From: Erwinia typographi
Lineage (GTDB): Bacteria > Pseudomonadota > Gammaproteobacteria > Enterobacterales > Enterobacteriaceae
Direction: 5' to 3'
DNA length: 64,000 nucleotides
Assembly (NCBI RefSeq): GCF_000773975.1
Contig: NZ_JRUQ01000055.1
Location: forward strand, 119,049 to 183,048
Under the pieces are notes generated by a model. It worked only from the letters and a program-made list of their open reading frames with translations, did no database searches and was not told where the DNA came from. The translations under genes were made by a program, and so were the position numbers. Each line of letters starts with the position of its first letter. The first letter of the stretch is position 1. Positions 28,334-37,120 of the stretch are shown here, piece by piece.

Positions 28334-28350
28334 TGAGAGATCGGTTCTCA
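28334..28350. promoter_or_regulatory. Candidate LysR-type operator
   Basis: TGAGA, seven bases and TCTCA form an inverted repeat in the 228-bp divergent gap between the MFS and LysR genes. Its size and dyad fit a LysR box, and the position would suit autoregulation and activation of the operon. Confidence 0.45.
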
Positions 28351-28402
28351 AGCAATATGGATACAAATTCGCAACATTTCGTTCGCGTAAGGATCGGCCG
28401 TT

Positions 28403-29317
28403 ATGCGTAAGCTTCCTTCTCTCAGCATGCTGCGGTTATTTGAAGAAACCTGCCGTAGTCTCAGCTTCAGTAAAGCCGCTGATGCCCTGTTTATTACCCA
28501 AAGTGCCGCCAGCCGACAGATGAAACAGCTCGAGGCCTTTCTGGGCAGGGATCTCTTTATCCGCAGCCACAGCGGGCTGATGCTTACTCAGGAAGCGATA
28601 CTGCTACTTCCGGTGGTCAGGCAGTCGCTGGATATTCTGGAAGAGGGCATCCGACATGTGCAGTTGCCTAATCCTTTACAGCATCTGCGGCTTCAGGTGG
28701 CCCCGACTTTCGCCACGCGCTGGCTGGCTCCTCGCCTGGCAAGGCTCTGTCAGCGTAACAGCCAGCTGCAAATCGCGCTGATCAGCGAAGCCCGGCAGAA
28801 GTACAGCGATTTTGACTGCGCCGTGCGCTTTGGTACGCCGGAAGAGAGCGTCCACAACGGGGAGTGGCTGGGTCATGAAGCGCTGGTGATGGTAGGAAGT
28901 CCGCTACTGCGCATAAACGGTAACTATCCTCCCTATACGGCCGTGCCGTCGCTGCACGTACTGAGCGGCGATCTGCGGCTGGGCAACTGGCAGCGCTGGT
29001 GTGAGGCGGCGGGCGTCAGCGATTTGTCCAAAGGCTGCGGCCTTGAGTTCAGCACTCAGGACCAGGCTATCAACGCCTGTATCACCGGGACCGGCTATGC
29101 GGTGCTGGACCGCAGTATGATCCGCAATGAGCTGGCGAGCGGCATGCTGATCCAGCTTTCCCCTCTGGTGTTAACCAGCGCCAACGGCTACTGGCTGGAG
29201 ACCCCGCCGGGGAAAAAAGTTTTACCCCGGGTTGCCTGGTTCCGCGACTGGCTGGTTGAAGAAATGGGAACCCTTTCACAGGATGATGTTCTGCCTGCGC
29301 TCGCCGGTAGCCTTTAA
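28403..29317 (+). CDS. LysR-family transcriptional regulator, GcvA-like
   Basis: A 304-residue regulator with N-terminal winged helix (MLRLFEETCRSLSFSKAADALFITQSAASRQ, in residues 9-39) and a periplasmic-binding-like effector domain starting LRLQVAPTFATRWLAPRL. It is divergent from the MFS-Fae-AKR-ALDH operon and probably controls it. The effector is likely an intermediate of that pathway. Confidence 0.9.
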   Translation: MRKLPSLSMLRLFEETCRSLSFSKAADALFITQSAASRQMKQLEAFLGRDLFIRSHSGLMLTQEAILLLPVVRQSLDILEEGIRHVQLPNPLQHLRLQVAPTFATRWLAPRLARLCQRNSQLQIALISEARQKYSDFDCAVRFGTPEESVHNGEWLGHEALVMVGSPLLRINGNYPPYTAVPSLHVLSGDLRLGNWQRWCEAAGVSDLSKGCGLEFSTQDQAINACITGTGYAVLDRSMIRNELASGMLIQLSPLVLTSANGYWLETPPGKKVLPRVAWFRDWLVEEMGTLSQDDVLPALAGSL

Positions 29318-29371
29318 CGTTGTGCTCAGGCAGCATAAGGAGATAACCCCGTCCGCCTGAAGAGAGCACAA

Positions 29372-29953
29372 GTGTCCCTGCATCAGTTGTTAAAGAAATC
29401 TCCCGTTGTCGCTGCCGTTAAGGATGCCCAAAGCCTTGAGGTGGCGATTGCTTCGGACTGCGCTATCGTCTCGGTGCTGTTCGGCACCATCTGCAATATT
29501 GGGCGCATCGTGCAGCAAATTAAGCAGGCCGGTAAAATGGCCTTCGTCCACGTTGATCTGCTCGAAGGCAGCTCAAACCAGGAGGTGGTGATCAACTTCC
29601 TGAAAATTGTCACCCAGGCTGACGGCATCATCAGCACCAAGCCCGCGATGGTGAAAGCCGCCCGTCAGCAGGGGTTCTATGCAATTCATCGTCTGTTTAT
29701 GCTGGACTCTATCTCCTTCAACAATATTGATAAGCAGGTCGCTCAGTCGCAGCCGGACATGGTTGAGATCCTGCCGGGCTGTATGCCTAAGGTGCTGGGG
29801 TGGATTACCGACAAAATAGCCCAGCCGGTGATTGCCGGTGGGCTGGTTTGTGATGAGGAAGATGCCCGGCTGGCGCTTGCCGCCGGGGCGGTGGCGGTAT
29901 CGACCACCAATCACCAGGTCTGGCAGCTGGCGCAGGGCGCCCTCAGCCGGTAA
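29372..29953 (+). CDS. ygcP: GlpP-family glycerol-3-phosphate-type antiterminator YgcP
   Basis: The 193-residue protein is a GlpP homologue with a TIM-barrel-like pattern (AIVSVLFGTICNIGRIVQQIK, FVHVDLLEG, ADGIISTKPAMVKAA, VEILPGCMPKVL, VIAGGLVCDEEDAR). Bacillus GlpP binds glycerol-3-phosphate and prevents leader termination in glp mRNAs; E. coli YgcP is an uncharacterised relative. The start is GTG 29372. Two matching leader terminators precede the neighbouring yqcE-ygcE and ygcW-ygcU operons and are its obvious candidate targets. Its end overlaps the convergent kinase gene by 11 bases. Confidence 0.85.
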   Translation: MSLHQLLKKSPVVAAVKDAQSLEVAIASDCAIVSVLFGTICNIGRIVQQIKQAGKMAFVHVDLLEGSSNQEVVINFLKIVTQADGIISTKPAMVKAARQQGFYAIHRLFMLDSISFNNIDKQVAQSQPDMVEILPGCMPKVLGWITDKIAQPVIAGGLVCDEEDARLALAAGAVAVSTTNHQVWQLAQGALSR

Positions 29954-31388
29954 TGTCGCTCAGGCGCATCAGCAGCGGGTCGAGATGGTCGTGCAGCGGC
30001 CGATATACCTGCTGATTGATGGCGTTATAGAGCCGGTGATTTTCCTCGTTGGGCTGAAAAGCTTCGGCAGGTTGCACCAACCGTTCGCTGGCCTGCTGAT
30101 AGCTGTCGAAAGCGCCAACGGCTATCCCGGCGTTGATAGCACAGCCAATCGCCGCTGCGCTCTTCATGCGGTTGCGCTGGGTAGGAAGTCCAAATACGTC
30201 GGCAAAAATTTGCATCATCAGATCGCTGTTTGCGCCGCCGCCGGAGAGGATTATCTGGGTGAACGGTTTGCCCAACTCCTCCGCCATGCCGTCCATATGG
30301 TTCTTCATGGTCAGGGCGATGCCTTCCAGCAGTGAACGAAACATATGCGCGCGGGTATGGCGGCCGTCAAAGCCGATAAATGCTCCCTTGCGGTATTCGG
30401 CTTCGGCCGGAGCCGCCCAGTCGTGCAGGGTGATAAGACCTTCGCTGCCTGCCGGAACCTGGCTGGCTTCTTTGCTCAGCAGCGCCTCAATCGATTCGCC
30501 CCAGCTGGCGACCTCGGCCATCGCGCCGCCAAACTGATCGCGAAACCAGCTGACGGTCCACATACCACGCCGCACGCCCATGCATTCATAAAGATATTTT
30601 CCCGGTACCGAGGCCTGAAAAGGCCAGAAGTTTTTGGCTTCCGTTTGCGCCGAGTCGCCGTGCACCATCGCGCCGATATAGGTTCCCAGCGAGACGAGGC
30701 AGACCCCCTGGCGTAAAGAACCGGAGCCAAGCGCTTCCACCGCTTTATCGTGCGCCGTGGCAACAATCGGCAGCCCGGCAGGCAGACCGGTGGCCTCTGC
30801 GGCCAGTGGGGTAAGCGTGCCCAGAATTTCCCCCGGCTTCACCACGTCGAAAACCTGCTCGCGCGTCAGGTTGCAGCGCTGCCAGCTGGCGGCATCTTCG
30901 CTCCATGCCTGGCGCTGGTTGTCCATTGGCCACCAGCCAATATAGTTAGCGCTGGTATCCTTAAACTCTCCGGTCAGCCGATGGGTGATATAGCCGGAGG
31001 TGGTGGTGAGGTAGCGGACGTCGCCATAGCTTTCATGGTACTGCCAGGGTTGGTTTAACCGCCGATCCATCCAGTTGATCACCGGCCACGCCAGCGCGCC
31101 GTCAGGTTTCAGCAACACCCGACAGCAGCGGATCACGCAGAGCCCGGCGCCAAGAATGGCGCCCTCATCCAGACCCAGTACGCGAAACTGCTGCATCGCT
31201 TTCTGGCAGGCCGCGCTGAGCGAGCTCCAGAGATCGTCGTCAGGATGCTCCGCCAGCTGCGGAGCGGGGATGACCAGCGGGCGCAGCGGCTGATGCCCCT
31301 CGCAGATCTGTTCGCCCAGCAGGTTAAAAATGACTACTTTGGCACTTTGCGTGCCCACATCGATGCCGATCAGATAGCCCTGTTTCAT
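29943..31388 (-). CDS. ygcE: FGGY-family carbohydrate kinase YgcE
   Basis: A 481-residue kinase closely resembling E. coli YgcE. It has the ATP-binding phosphate-1 motif (YLIGIDVGTQSAKVVIF), ATAHDKAVEALG and the FGGY signature region SGGGANSDLMMQIFADVFG. FGGY kinases phosphorylate polyols or sugars such as glycerol, xylulose or ribulose; YgcE's substrate is not established. ATG 31388 is preferred to GTG 31391 for its better spacing from AGGAG. It follows yqcE with a one- to three-base junction. Confidence 0.9.
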   Translation of the reverse strand: MKQGYLIGIDVGTQSAKVVIFNLLGEQICEGHQPLRPLVIPAPQLAEHPDDDLWSSLSAACQKAMQQFRVLGLDEGAILGAGLCVIRCCRVLLKPDGALAWPVINWMDRRLNQPWQYHESYGDVRYLTTTSGYITHRLTGEFKDTSANYIGWWPMDNQRQAWSEDAASWQRCNLTREQVFDVVKPGEILGTLTPLAAEATGLPAGLPIVATAHDKAVEALGSGSLRQGVCLVSLGTYIGAMVHGDSAQTEAKNFWPFQASVPGKYLYECMGVRRGMWTVSWFRDQFGGAMAEVASWGESIEALLSKEASQVPAGSEGLITLHDWAAPAEAEYRKGAFIGFDGRHTRAHMFRSLLEGIALTMKNHMDGMAEELGKPFTQIILSGGGANSDLMMQIFADVFGLPTQRNRMKSAAAIGCAINAGIAVGAFDSYQQASERLVQPAEAFQPNEENHRLYNAINQQVYRPLHDHLDPLLMRLSDITG

Positions 31389-31390
31389 CA

Positions 31391-32674
31391 CTATTCTCCT
31401 GATAAATCCTGTACTTCTCCATTGAAATCAGGCTGCCGTTTGAGCTGTCTGAACAGCAGGCCGGTAAACAGCAGCACTAAAACGATGGCGGCCAGCCCCA
31501 TCAGCCACATCCGGTGATAGGCCGCGGCGGCGGGCAGCGTATCCTGCCAGTGTCCGATAATGGGATAGACAAAAACATCCGGCAAAAAGCCTATTACCGA
31601 GCAGATGCCGACGGTCGTGCCCAGAATATGTTTTGGCGTTCTGGCCTCGCCAATACAGGCGAAATAGAGGCCGCGAGAGGCGTAGCAGGTGAAGCCCAGC
31701 AGCAGGATTAGCGTAATGGCTACCGAGATCCCCATCGGATGAGAATGGGTAAACAGCAGCAGGGCGACGGTAACGAAAGCCAGCACCGCCAGCAGTTGAA
31801 TCACCCGCGTGGGCGAGCGCCAGCGGCTGTAGGTCGTGACCAGCCCGCCCAGCGGACCGCAGGCCGCACGGAAAATTTTGTTGACGACGATCCCCATATA
31901 GCTCGCGGCCACCAGCGTCATGCCGTACATTTCCGCCAGATAGTTGGTTGAGTAGCTCAACAGCGCGTAAATGGTGTAGACGCCAAAAATAATCATGCTG
32001 CAATACCAGGTGGTAGGAATTTTCAGCACCGCCACGATATCCCGCCAGCTGAACTTTTTGCGATCTTCCTGCGGGCCTGCCGTGGCGTGACCGTCGCTGA
32101 CCAGCAGCCAGCAGAGCACTCCCAACAGGATATAGACGCCGCTGTAGGTGAGGATCACCGTTTTCAGGCTGGCAGGATTGTCTGCGGAGAACAGGGAGAA
32201 GATCCACATCGTAAACACCGCCAGCACCATGACGCCGATGCCGCGCAGGCCTTCCATCCAACCCATGATTTTGCCCTGTTCATCATGGCTTCCCAGCAGC
32301 GAAGCGGCTTTGATCGACACCGACCAGAGCAGCAAAATGGTGGTGATGGCGAAGGCCACCTGAATAATCAGCATCAGCCACAGCGGGGGGAAGGTCGCCA
32401 TCAGCAGCCCCAGCAGCCCGGTCGCTACCATGGCGAAGGTCATCATTTTGCGGTGCGAGAATTTATCCGCAATAATCCCGCTCGGGGCATACAGCACGAT
32501 AGCGGCAATGCCAAAGGTGCTCATAATTAGTCCGATTTCGGTATTCGAAAATCCCATAAATTTCGCCATAGGGATTTGATAAATGTAGCGTAAATAAGCC
32601 AGGTCAAAACTTATACCGCCGCTGATACTGATGACTGCCAGCGTAAGCCAGCGTCGGACTGAGGATGTTTCCAT
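31391..32674 (-). CDS. yqcE: MFS transporter YqcE
   Basis: A 427-residue, 12-segment carrier nearly identical in pattern to E. coli YqcE (SFDLAYLRYIYQIPMAKFMG, NTEIGLIMSTFGIAAIVLYAP, SVSIKAASLLG, TCYASRGLYFA). It probably imports the sugar or polyol that YgcE phosphorylates. First gene of the minus-strand operon; its leader carries a terminator with an alternative hairpin (32707-32775). Confidence 0.9.
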   Translation of the reverse strand: METSSVRRWLTLAVISISGGISFDLAYLRYIYQIPMAKFMGFSNTEIGLIMSTFGIAAIVLYAPSGIIADKFSHRKMMTFAMVATGLLGLLMATFPPLWLMLIIQVAFAITTILLLWSVSIKAASLLGSHDEQGKIMGWMEGLRGIGVMVLAVFTMWIFSLFSADNPASLKTVILTYSGVYILLGVLCWLLVSDGHATAGPQEDRKKFSWRDIVAVLKIPTTWYCSMIIFGVYTIYALLSYSTNYLAEMYGMTLVAASYMGIVVNKIFRAACGPLGGLVTTYSRWRSPTRVIQLLAVLAFVTVALLLFTHSHPMGISVAITLILLLGFTCYASRGLYFACIGEARTPKHILGTTVGICSVIGFLPDVFVYPIIGHWQDTLPAAAAYHRMWLMGLAAIVLVLLFTGLLFRQLKRQPDFNGEVQDLSGE

Positions 32675-32706
32675 GGTTTTATACGCTCATTAGCAAGGCA
32701 TCAGGC

Positions 32707-32775
32707 AAAAAAAAAGAGAAAAGCAAGCTCCCCGACGCGCGGGGAGTTACTTTTCTCAGGGTCTCGTTCAGTAAC
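32707..32775 (-). promoter_or_regulatory. Leader terminator/antiterminator of yqcE-ygcE
   Basis: Reading the minus strand, GTTACT (32775-32770) is followed by CGAGAC and then GAGAAAAGTAACTC. The last arm can pair two ways. As a terminator, GAGAAAAG pairs with CTTTTCTC around a CTCCCC/GGGGAG core, followed by nine T. As an alternative hairpin, GTTACT pairs with AGTAAC and traps GAGAAA in its loop. The folds are mutually exclusive. The same layout occurs at 32991-33060. Confidence 0.8.
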
Positions 32776-32810
32776 GGCGAAAGTAGTATCACGGCGAAGT
32801 GGGTTTATTC

Positions 32811-32826
32811 TGTGAATGAAATCACA
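32811..32826. promoter_or_regulatory. CRP site between the divergent ygc operons
   Basis: TGTGA-ATGAAA-TCACA is a perfect CRP dyad midway in the yqcE-ygcW intergenic region, so one site could activate both operons. Confidence 0.82.
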
Positions 32827-32990
32827 CAAACCAGTTTTGCTGAATTCATCACCGGATAATGGCCAGCTGAATTAAAAAATACGCTGGAGGTCATTAAGAA
32901 TCTTCTGTCTTTATTGAATCAATGAAATAATATTTTTTTGTGACCGCGATCGCTGGTCAATCTTCGGAATTCTGTGTTAGCGTTTCGGGC

Positions 32991-33060
32991 AGTTACTCGA
33001 GACGAAGAGAAAAGTAACTTCTCCGCCAGCGCGGAGGAGGATGCTTTTCTCTTTTTTTTT
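32991..33060 (+). promoter_or_regulatory. Leader terminator/antiterminator of ygcW-ygcU
   Basis: AGTTACT (32991-32997) is followed by CGAGAC and then GAGAAAAGTAACT. The terminator fold pairs GAGAAAAG (33007-33014) with CTTTTCTC (33044-33051) around a TTCTCCGC/GCGGAGGA core, then nine T. The alternative fold pairs AGTTACT with AGTAACT (33013-33019), a perfect 7-bp stem that hides the terminator's left arm. It mirrors the yqcE leader in order and sequence though on the opposite strand. Confidence 0.8.
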
Positions 33061-33084
33061 GCTTGTCTGGCAATGAGGTGAATC

Positions 33085-33870
33085 ATGACCGCAAACGCAT
33101 TAACAGCATTTTCACTGGACTTTTTTTCACTAAAAGGGAAAGCGGCGATTGTAACCGGAGGCAACACCGGCCTGGGCCAGGCCTTTGCGGTCGCGTTAGC
33201 CAAAGCGGGGGCGGATCTGTTTATCCCCGACCTGAATCCTGCCGACGCGCAAACCCGTGAACTGCTGGAACAACAGGGGGTTCGCGCTGAATTTATGCAA
33301 ATTGATATCAGCCAGAAAGGCGCGGCGGCGCAGGTGATGGCGGAATGTCTGGAGCGCTACGGCCGCGTCGATATCCTGGTGAACAATGCCGGGATCTGCC
33401 GCCTGAACCCGGTGCTGTCGTTTGGCCGCAGCGACTGGGACCCGATGATGGAGATTAACCTGAACGCGGCCTTTGAGATGAGCCATGAGGCGGCAAAAAT
33501 CATGGTGGCTAACCGCCAGGGGAAAATCATTAATATCTGCTCGCTATTTTCCACGCTGGGCGGGCAGGGATCGCCGGCTTACGCCGCCTCAAAACATGCG
33601 CTGGCCGGGTTAACCAAGGCCTATTGCGATGAACTGGCCCAGTACAATATTCAGGTCAATGGGATTGCGCCTGGCTATTACGCCACGCAAATCACTACGG
33701 CGACGCGAGCTAATCCAGAAACGAATCAGCGCGTGCTCGATCATATTCCGGCAAATCGCTGGGGAGAAACTCAGGATTTAATGGGGGCCATGGTTTTCCT
33801 GGCCAGTCGCGCTTCTGATTATGTTAATGGTCATTTACTGGTCGTCGATGGCGGCTATTTAGTTCGCTAG
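33085..33870 (+). CDS. ygcW: SDR-family oxidoreductase YgcW
   Basis: A 261-residue classical short-chain dehydrogenase. It has the NAD(P) motif (VTGGNTGLGQAFA), NNAG, catalytic Ser in SLFSTLGG and YxxxK (YAASKHALAG), and matches E. coli YgcW throughout (NGIAPGYYATQITTATRANPE). It oxidises or reduces a sugar or polyol hydroxyl. ATG 33085 follows TGAGGTG. It is translated from the leader carrying the twin terminator and is followed 45 bp later by ygcU. Confidence 0.92.
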   Translation: MTANALTAFSLDFFSLKGKAAIVTGGNTGLGQAFAVALAKAGADLFIPDLNPADAQTRELLEQQGVRAEFMQIDISQKGAAAQVMAECLERYGRVDILVNNAGICRLNPVLSFGRSDWDPMMEINLNAAFEMSHEAAKIMVANRQGKIINICSLFSTLGGQGSPAYAASKHALAGLTKAYCDELAQYNIQVNGIAPGYYATQITTATRANPETNQRVLDHIPANRWGETQDLMGAMVFLASRASDYVNGHLLVVDGGYLVR

Positions 33871-33915
33871 TCAGCTTAATTAATTTACCGTTCTTCCTGC
33901 TGTGAGGGAAATAAG

Positions 33916-35370
33916 ATGTCGTTATCACGCGAAGCTATCGTTAATTATTTGAAAGAGATCGTTGGGCCGCAACAGGTTATTACTGATGAAGAGGTGTTAC
34001 GCCGGAATAGCATTGACCGTTTCCGTAAATATGCCGATATTCACGGCGTCTTTACTCTGCCGCTACCCGCTGCGGTGGTGAAGCTGCAAAGTACGGAACA
34101 GGTCTCCCGCGTACTGGCCTTTATGAATCAGCACGGCATCAACGGCGTGCCTCGAACCGGCGCTTCGGCCACGGAAGGGGGACTGGAAACGGTCGTCGAG
34201 AACTCCGTGGTGCTCGACGGCGCCTCTATGAATCGGGTGATCAAGATTGACGTGGAAAACATGCAGGCCACCACGCAGTGCGGCGTGCCGCTGGAAATCC
34301 TGGAGAACCAGCTGCGGGCGAAAGGCTACACCACCGGCCATTCGCCGCAGTCTAAACCGCTGGCGCAGATGGGCGGTCTGGTCGCCACCCGCAGTATTGG
34401 TCAGCTCTCCACGCTTTATGGCGCTATCGAAGACATGGTCGTCGGGCTGGAAGCGGTGTTCCCTGACGGTACGATAACCCGCATCAAAAACGTACCGCGC
34501 CGCGCCGCTGGGCCGGACATCCGTCATATCATTATCGGCAATGAAGGGGCGCTGTGCTACATCACCGAGGTAACGGTGAAGATCTTCAAATATATGCCGG
34601 AAAACAACCTGTTCTATGGCTATACGCTGGACAACATGAAAACCGGCTTCGATATTCTGCGCGAGGTGATGGTCGAGGGCTATCGTCCTTCTATCGCCCG
34701 CCTGTATGACGCCGAGGACGGCAGCCAGCATTTCACCCATTTCGCTGACGGTCGCTGCGTGCTGATCTTTATGGCTGAGGGTAATAAGGGCATCGCCAGG
34801 GCGACCGGTGAAGGGATTCAGGAGGTAGTCGCACGACACCCGGAATGCCAGCAGGTAGACAGCGCGCTGATTGAACAGTGGTTTAACAACCTCAACTGGG
34901 GACCGGATAAGGTGGCCGCCGAGCGCGAGCAGATCCTGCGCACGGGGAACATGGGCTTCACCACGGAAGTGTCCGGCGACTGGTCGAGCATCAACGCGAT
35001 TTATGAAAATGTGATCCGGCGAATCCGCACGGAGTTCCCGCACGCTGACGATATCACCATGCTGGGCGGACACTCATCGCACAGCTATATCAACGGCACC
35101 AATATGTACTTCGTCTACGACTACAACGTAGTGGACTGCAAGCCGGAAGAGGAAATTGATAAGTACCATAATCCGCTGAATAAGATCATCGTTGAAGAGA
35201 CGATTAAGCTGGGCGGCTCAATGGTGCACCACCACGGAATCGGTAAGCACCGCGTTCACTGGTCAAAAGAGGAACACGGCAGCGCGTGGTATATTATGCA
35301 GGCACTGAAGGAAATCTACGATCCGAAAGGCATTATGAACTGCGGTACGATCTTCCCACGGACAAAATGA
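33916..35370 (+). CDS. ygcU: FAD-linked oxidoreductase YgcU
   Basis: A 484-residue VAO/GlcD-type flavoprotein highly similar to E. coli YgcU. It shows the FAD-binding stretch RTGASATEGGLETVVENSVV, GHSPQSKPLAQMGGLVATRS, RRAAGPDIRHIIIGNEGAL and a C-terminal HHHGIG motif like that of alkyl-DHAP synthases. E. coli has electron-transfer flavoprotein genes ygcQR in the cluster; they are absent from this window, so the electron acceptor is open. Confidence 0.92.
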   Translation: MSLSREAIVNYLKEIVGPQQVITDEEVLRRNSIDRFRKYADIHGVFTLPLPAAVVKLQSTEQVSRVLAFMNQHGINGVPRTGASATEGGLETVVENSVVLDGASMNRVIKIDVENMQATTQCGVPLEILENQLRAKGYTTGHSPQSKPLAQMGGLVATRSIGQLSTLYGAIEDMVVGLEAVFPDGTITRIKNVPRRAAGPDIRHIIIGNEGALCYITEVTVKIFKYMPENNLFYGYTLDNMKTGFDILREVMVEGYRPSIARLYDAEDGSQHFTHFADGRCVLIFMAEGNKGIARATGEGIQEVVARHPECQQVDSALIEQWFNNLNWGPDKVAAEREQILRTGNMGFTTEVSGDWSSINAIYENVIRRIRTEFPHADDITMLGGHSSHSYINGTNMYFVYDYNVVDCKPEEEIDKYHNPLNKIIVEETIKLGGSMVHHHGIGKHRVHWSKEEHGSAWYIMQALKEIYDPKGIMNCGTIFPRTK

Positions 35371-35433
35371 GCCACGCGTAAAACTTTTTCAGGGGCAGAG
35401 AAATCTGCCCTTTCTTGTTTCCCCTTCGTCGTT

Positions 35434-37005
35434 CTATGTCTCGTCCATACGGTTCTTTCCTGAGGCTTTCGCCTGATACAGCGCCTTATCCGCCTGACCA
35501 ATCAGTGCCTGGCGCGTGCTTTCCGACAGGCCGCCCTGCATGACGTGCAGGCCAATACTGATAGTGACAATTTTTGCCTGGTGATCGCTATTCAGATGGG
35601 GAATGCCGAGCGCTGCCACGGCCTCCAGCGCGGAACGGGCAAAGCGCGCGGCGCCTTCACGATCGCTGCCGGGCAGGATCACCGCAAACTCTTCGCCGCC
35701 ATAGCGCGCAATCAGGTCGTCCGATCGGTGCGAGACCCGTAGCAGAGCGTCTCCAACTCGCTTCAGACAGTCATCGCCAGCCAGGTGGCCGTAAGTGTCG
35801 TTAAAACGCTTAAAGGTGTCGACGTCGATCATCAGCAGCGCCAGCGGCTTTCTTAATTTGTTGGCGCGCTCCAGGCTGCGGTCGAGATAAAGATCGAACT
35901 GCCGACGATTTGCCAACCCGGTCAGGCCGTCAACCAGCGCCAGCGTTTGCAGCGTGTTGTTCATGACGGTCAGCTGCTCGCGGACCTGAGCCAGCTCGGC
36001 CTGGTCACGGATATTCTGGCTGAGATTGCGCAGCAGGAAGTAGCCCAGCGCGAAGATCACCATCATCAGCAGGCAGCAAAGGATCAGATACACCAGCAGG
36101 TCGGTAAACCAGGCGTGTACCAGCTGCTTGCGATCAAAGCCGACGGTCACCACCAGCGGATAGCGCTTCAGGCTGGCGTAGCCAAACACCCGCTTAATGC
36201 CGTCCAGCGCGGCGGTATAGGTGGCGGTGCCGCTCGGCGCTCTTTTCAGCAGATCGGTAAAAAGCGGGCTTTCGGAGATATTTTTGTTGATGGTACTGTC
36301 CGGAAAAGGGCGGGCATAGAGAATATCGCCATTGTTGACTATCAGCGCCATCAGACCTCGCTCACCCAGATTGTAGTAGCCAAAAATCTGCCGGAAGTAG
36401 TCAATCCGCAGGGTAGCCAGCAGCACGCCGCGAAACGAGCCGTCGCTGTTGTTCAGCCTCATGGATAAAGGGATGATCAGATCGCCCGTTGACCGGCTGT
36501 GGATCACCTCACTGATATGCAGGCCCGGATCGGTATTGTGCTGATGATAGCGAAAATATGCCCGATCGCTGTTGTTGCTGTGCTGCCGGACCGCACCTTC
36601 AGAGGTGACCAGCCAGTTGCCTTGGCTATCGTAGATAAACAGTCCGTGAAGCTGTGGGAGGGAAGCCTTGCGCTGCATCAGCAGCGCCTGCAAATAGGGC
36701 TGCCGTTCAGTATCCAGACCGACCAGGGTGATGCGGTCGCGCAAATCCTGTAGGGTCAGCTCCACCTGCATCACTGAATCTTCCGACTGGCGAGCCACCG
36801 ACTGAGACAGGTTGCGCGCATCGTTCTGAGTCTCATTAACCATGCGTTGCCATGTGTTGACCACTACCCAGGCTGAGACCAACAGCACTGCGCCGCTAAT
36901 AATCAGCAGGAAGACGATCAGCATCCGCCGCAGGTTCAACATGCTGGCATCAGGGTGTAGAGGAGGCTCTCCAGTCATTAACAAAACTCTCTCTTTCACG
37001 GACAT
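35434..37005 (-). CDS. Membrane sensor diguanylate cyclase
   Basis: The 523-residue protein has a transmembrane segment near residues 28-50, a periplasmic dCache-like sensor of about 230 residues (DLSMRL-type LIIPLSMRLNNSDGSFRGVL), a second membrane segment near 295-320 and a C-terminal GGDEF domain. The active loop reads YGGEEF and the inhibitory I-site RSDD lies just before it, so an active, feedback-inhibited c-di-GMP synthase is expected. ATG 36978, with AGAGAG upstream, is an alternative start. Confidence 0.9.
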   Translation of the reverse strand: MSVKERVLLMTGEPPLHPDASMLNLRRMLIVFLLIISGAVLLVSAWVVVNTWQRMVNETQNDARNLSQSVARQSEDSVMQVELTLQDLRDRITLVGLDTERQPYLQALLMQRKASLPQLHGLFIYDSQGNWLVTSEGAVRQHSNNSDRAYFRYHQHNTDPGLHISEVIHSRSTGDLIIPLSMRLNNSDGSFRGVLLATLRIDYFRQIFGYYNLGERGLMALIVNNGDILYARPFPDSTINKNISESPLFTDLLKRAPSGTATYTAALDGIKRVFGYASLKRYPLVVTVGFDRKQLVHAWFTDLLVYLILCCLLMMVIFALGYFLLRNLSQNIRDQAELAQVREQLTVMNNTLQTLALVDGLTGLANRRQFDLYLDRSLERANKLRKPLALLMIDVDTFKRFNDTYGHLAGDDCLKRVGDALLRVSHRSDDLIARYGGEEFAVILPGSDREGAARFARSALEAVAALGIPHLNSDHQAKIVTISIGLHVMQGGLSESTRQALIGQADKALYQAKASGKNRMDET

Positions 37006-37120
37006 TATCGTATCCTAACTATAGTGTCCGCCAGAAAAGCGCGTTGTTTTTCCTTCTGAAAAAAGCAGCTGAGTGGGCGCGGGTAGGTCAAAACGCCCAG
37101 GGGAAGGTTAACTGAGCTAA

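Noticed and set aside
32665..32859. 64-codon frame across the yqcE leader
   Set aside because: It runs through the terminator stem and poly-A, so the sequence is explained by the RNA structure.
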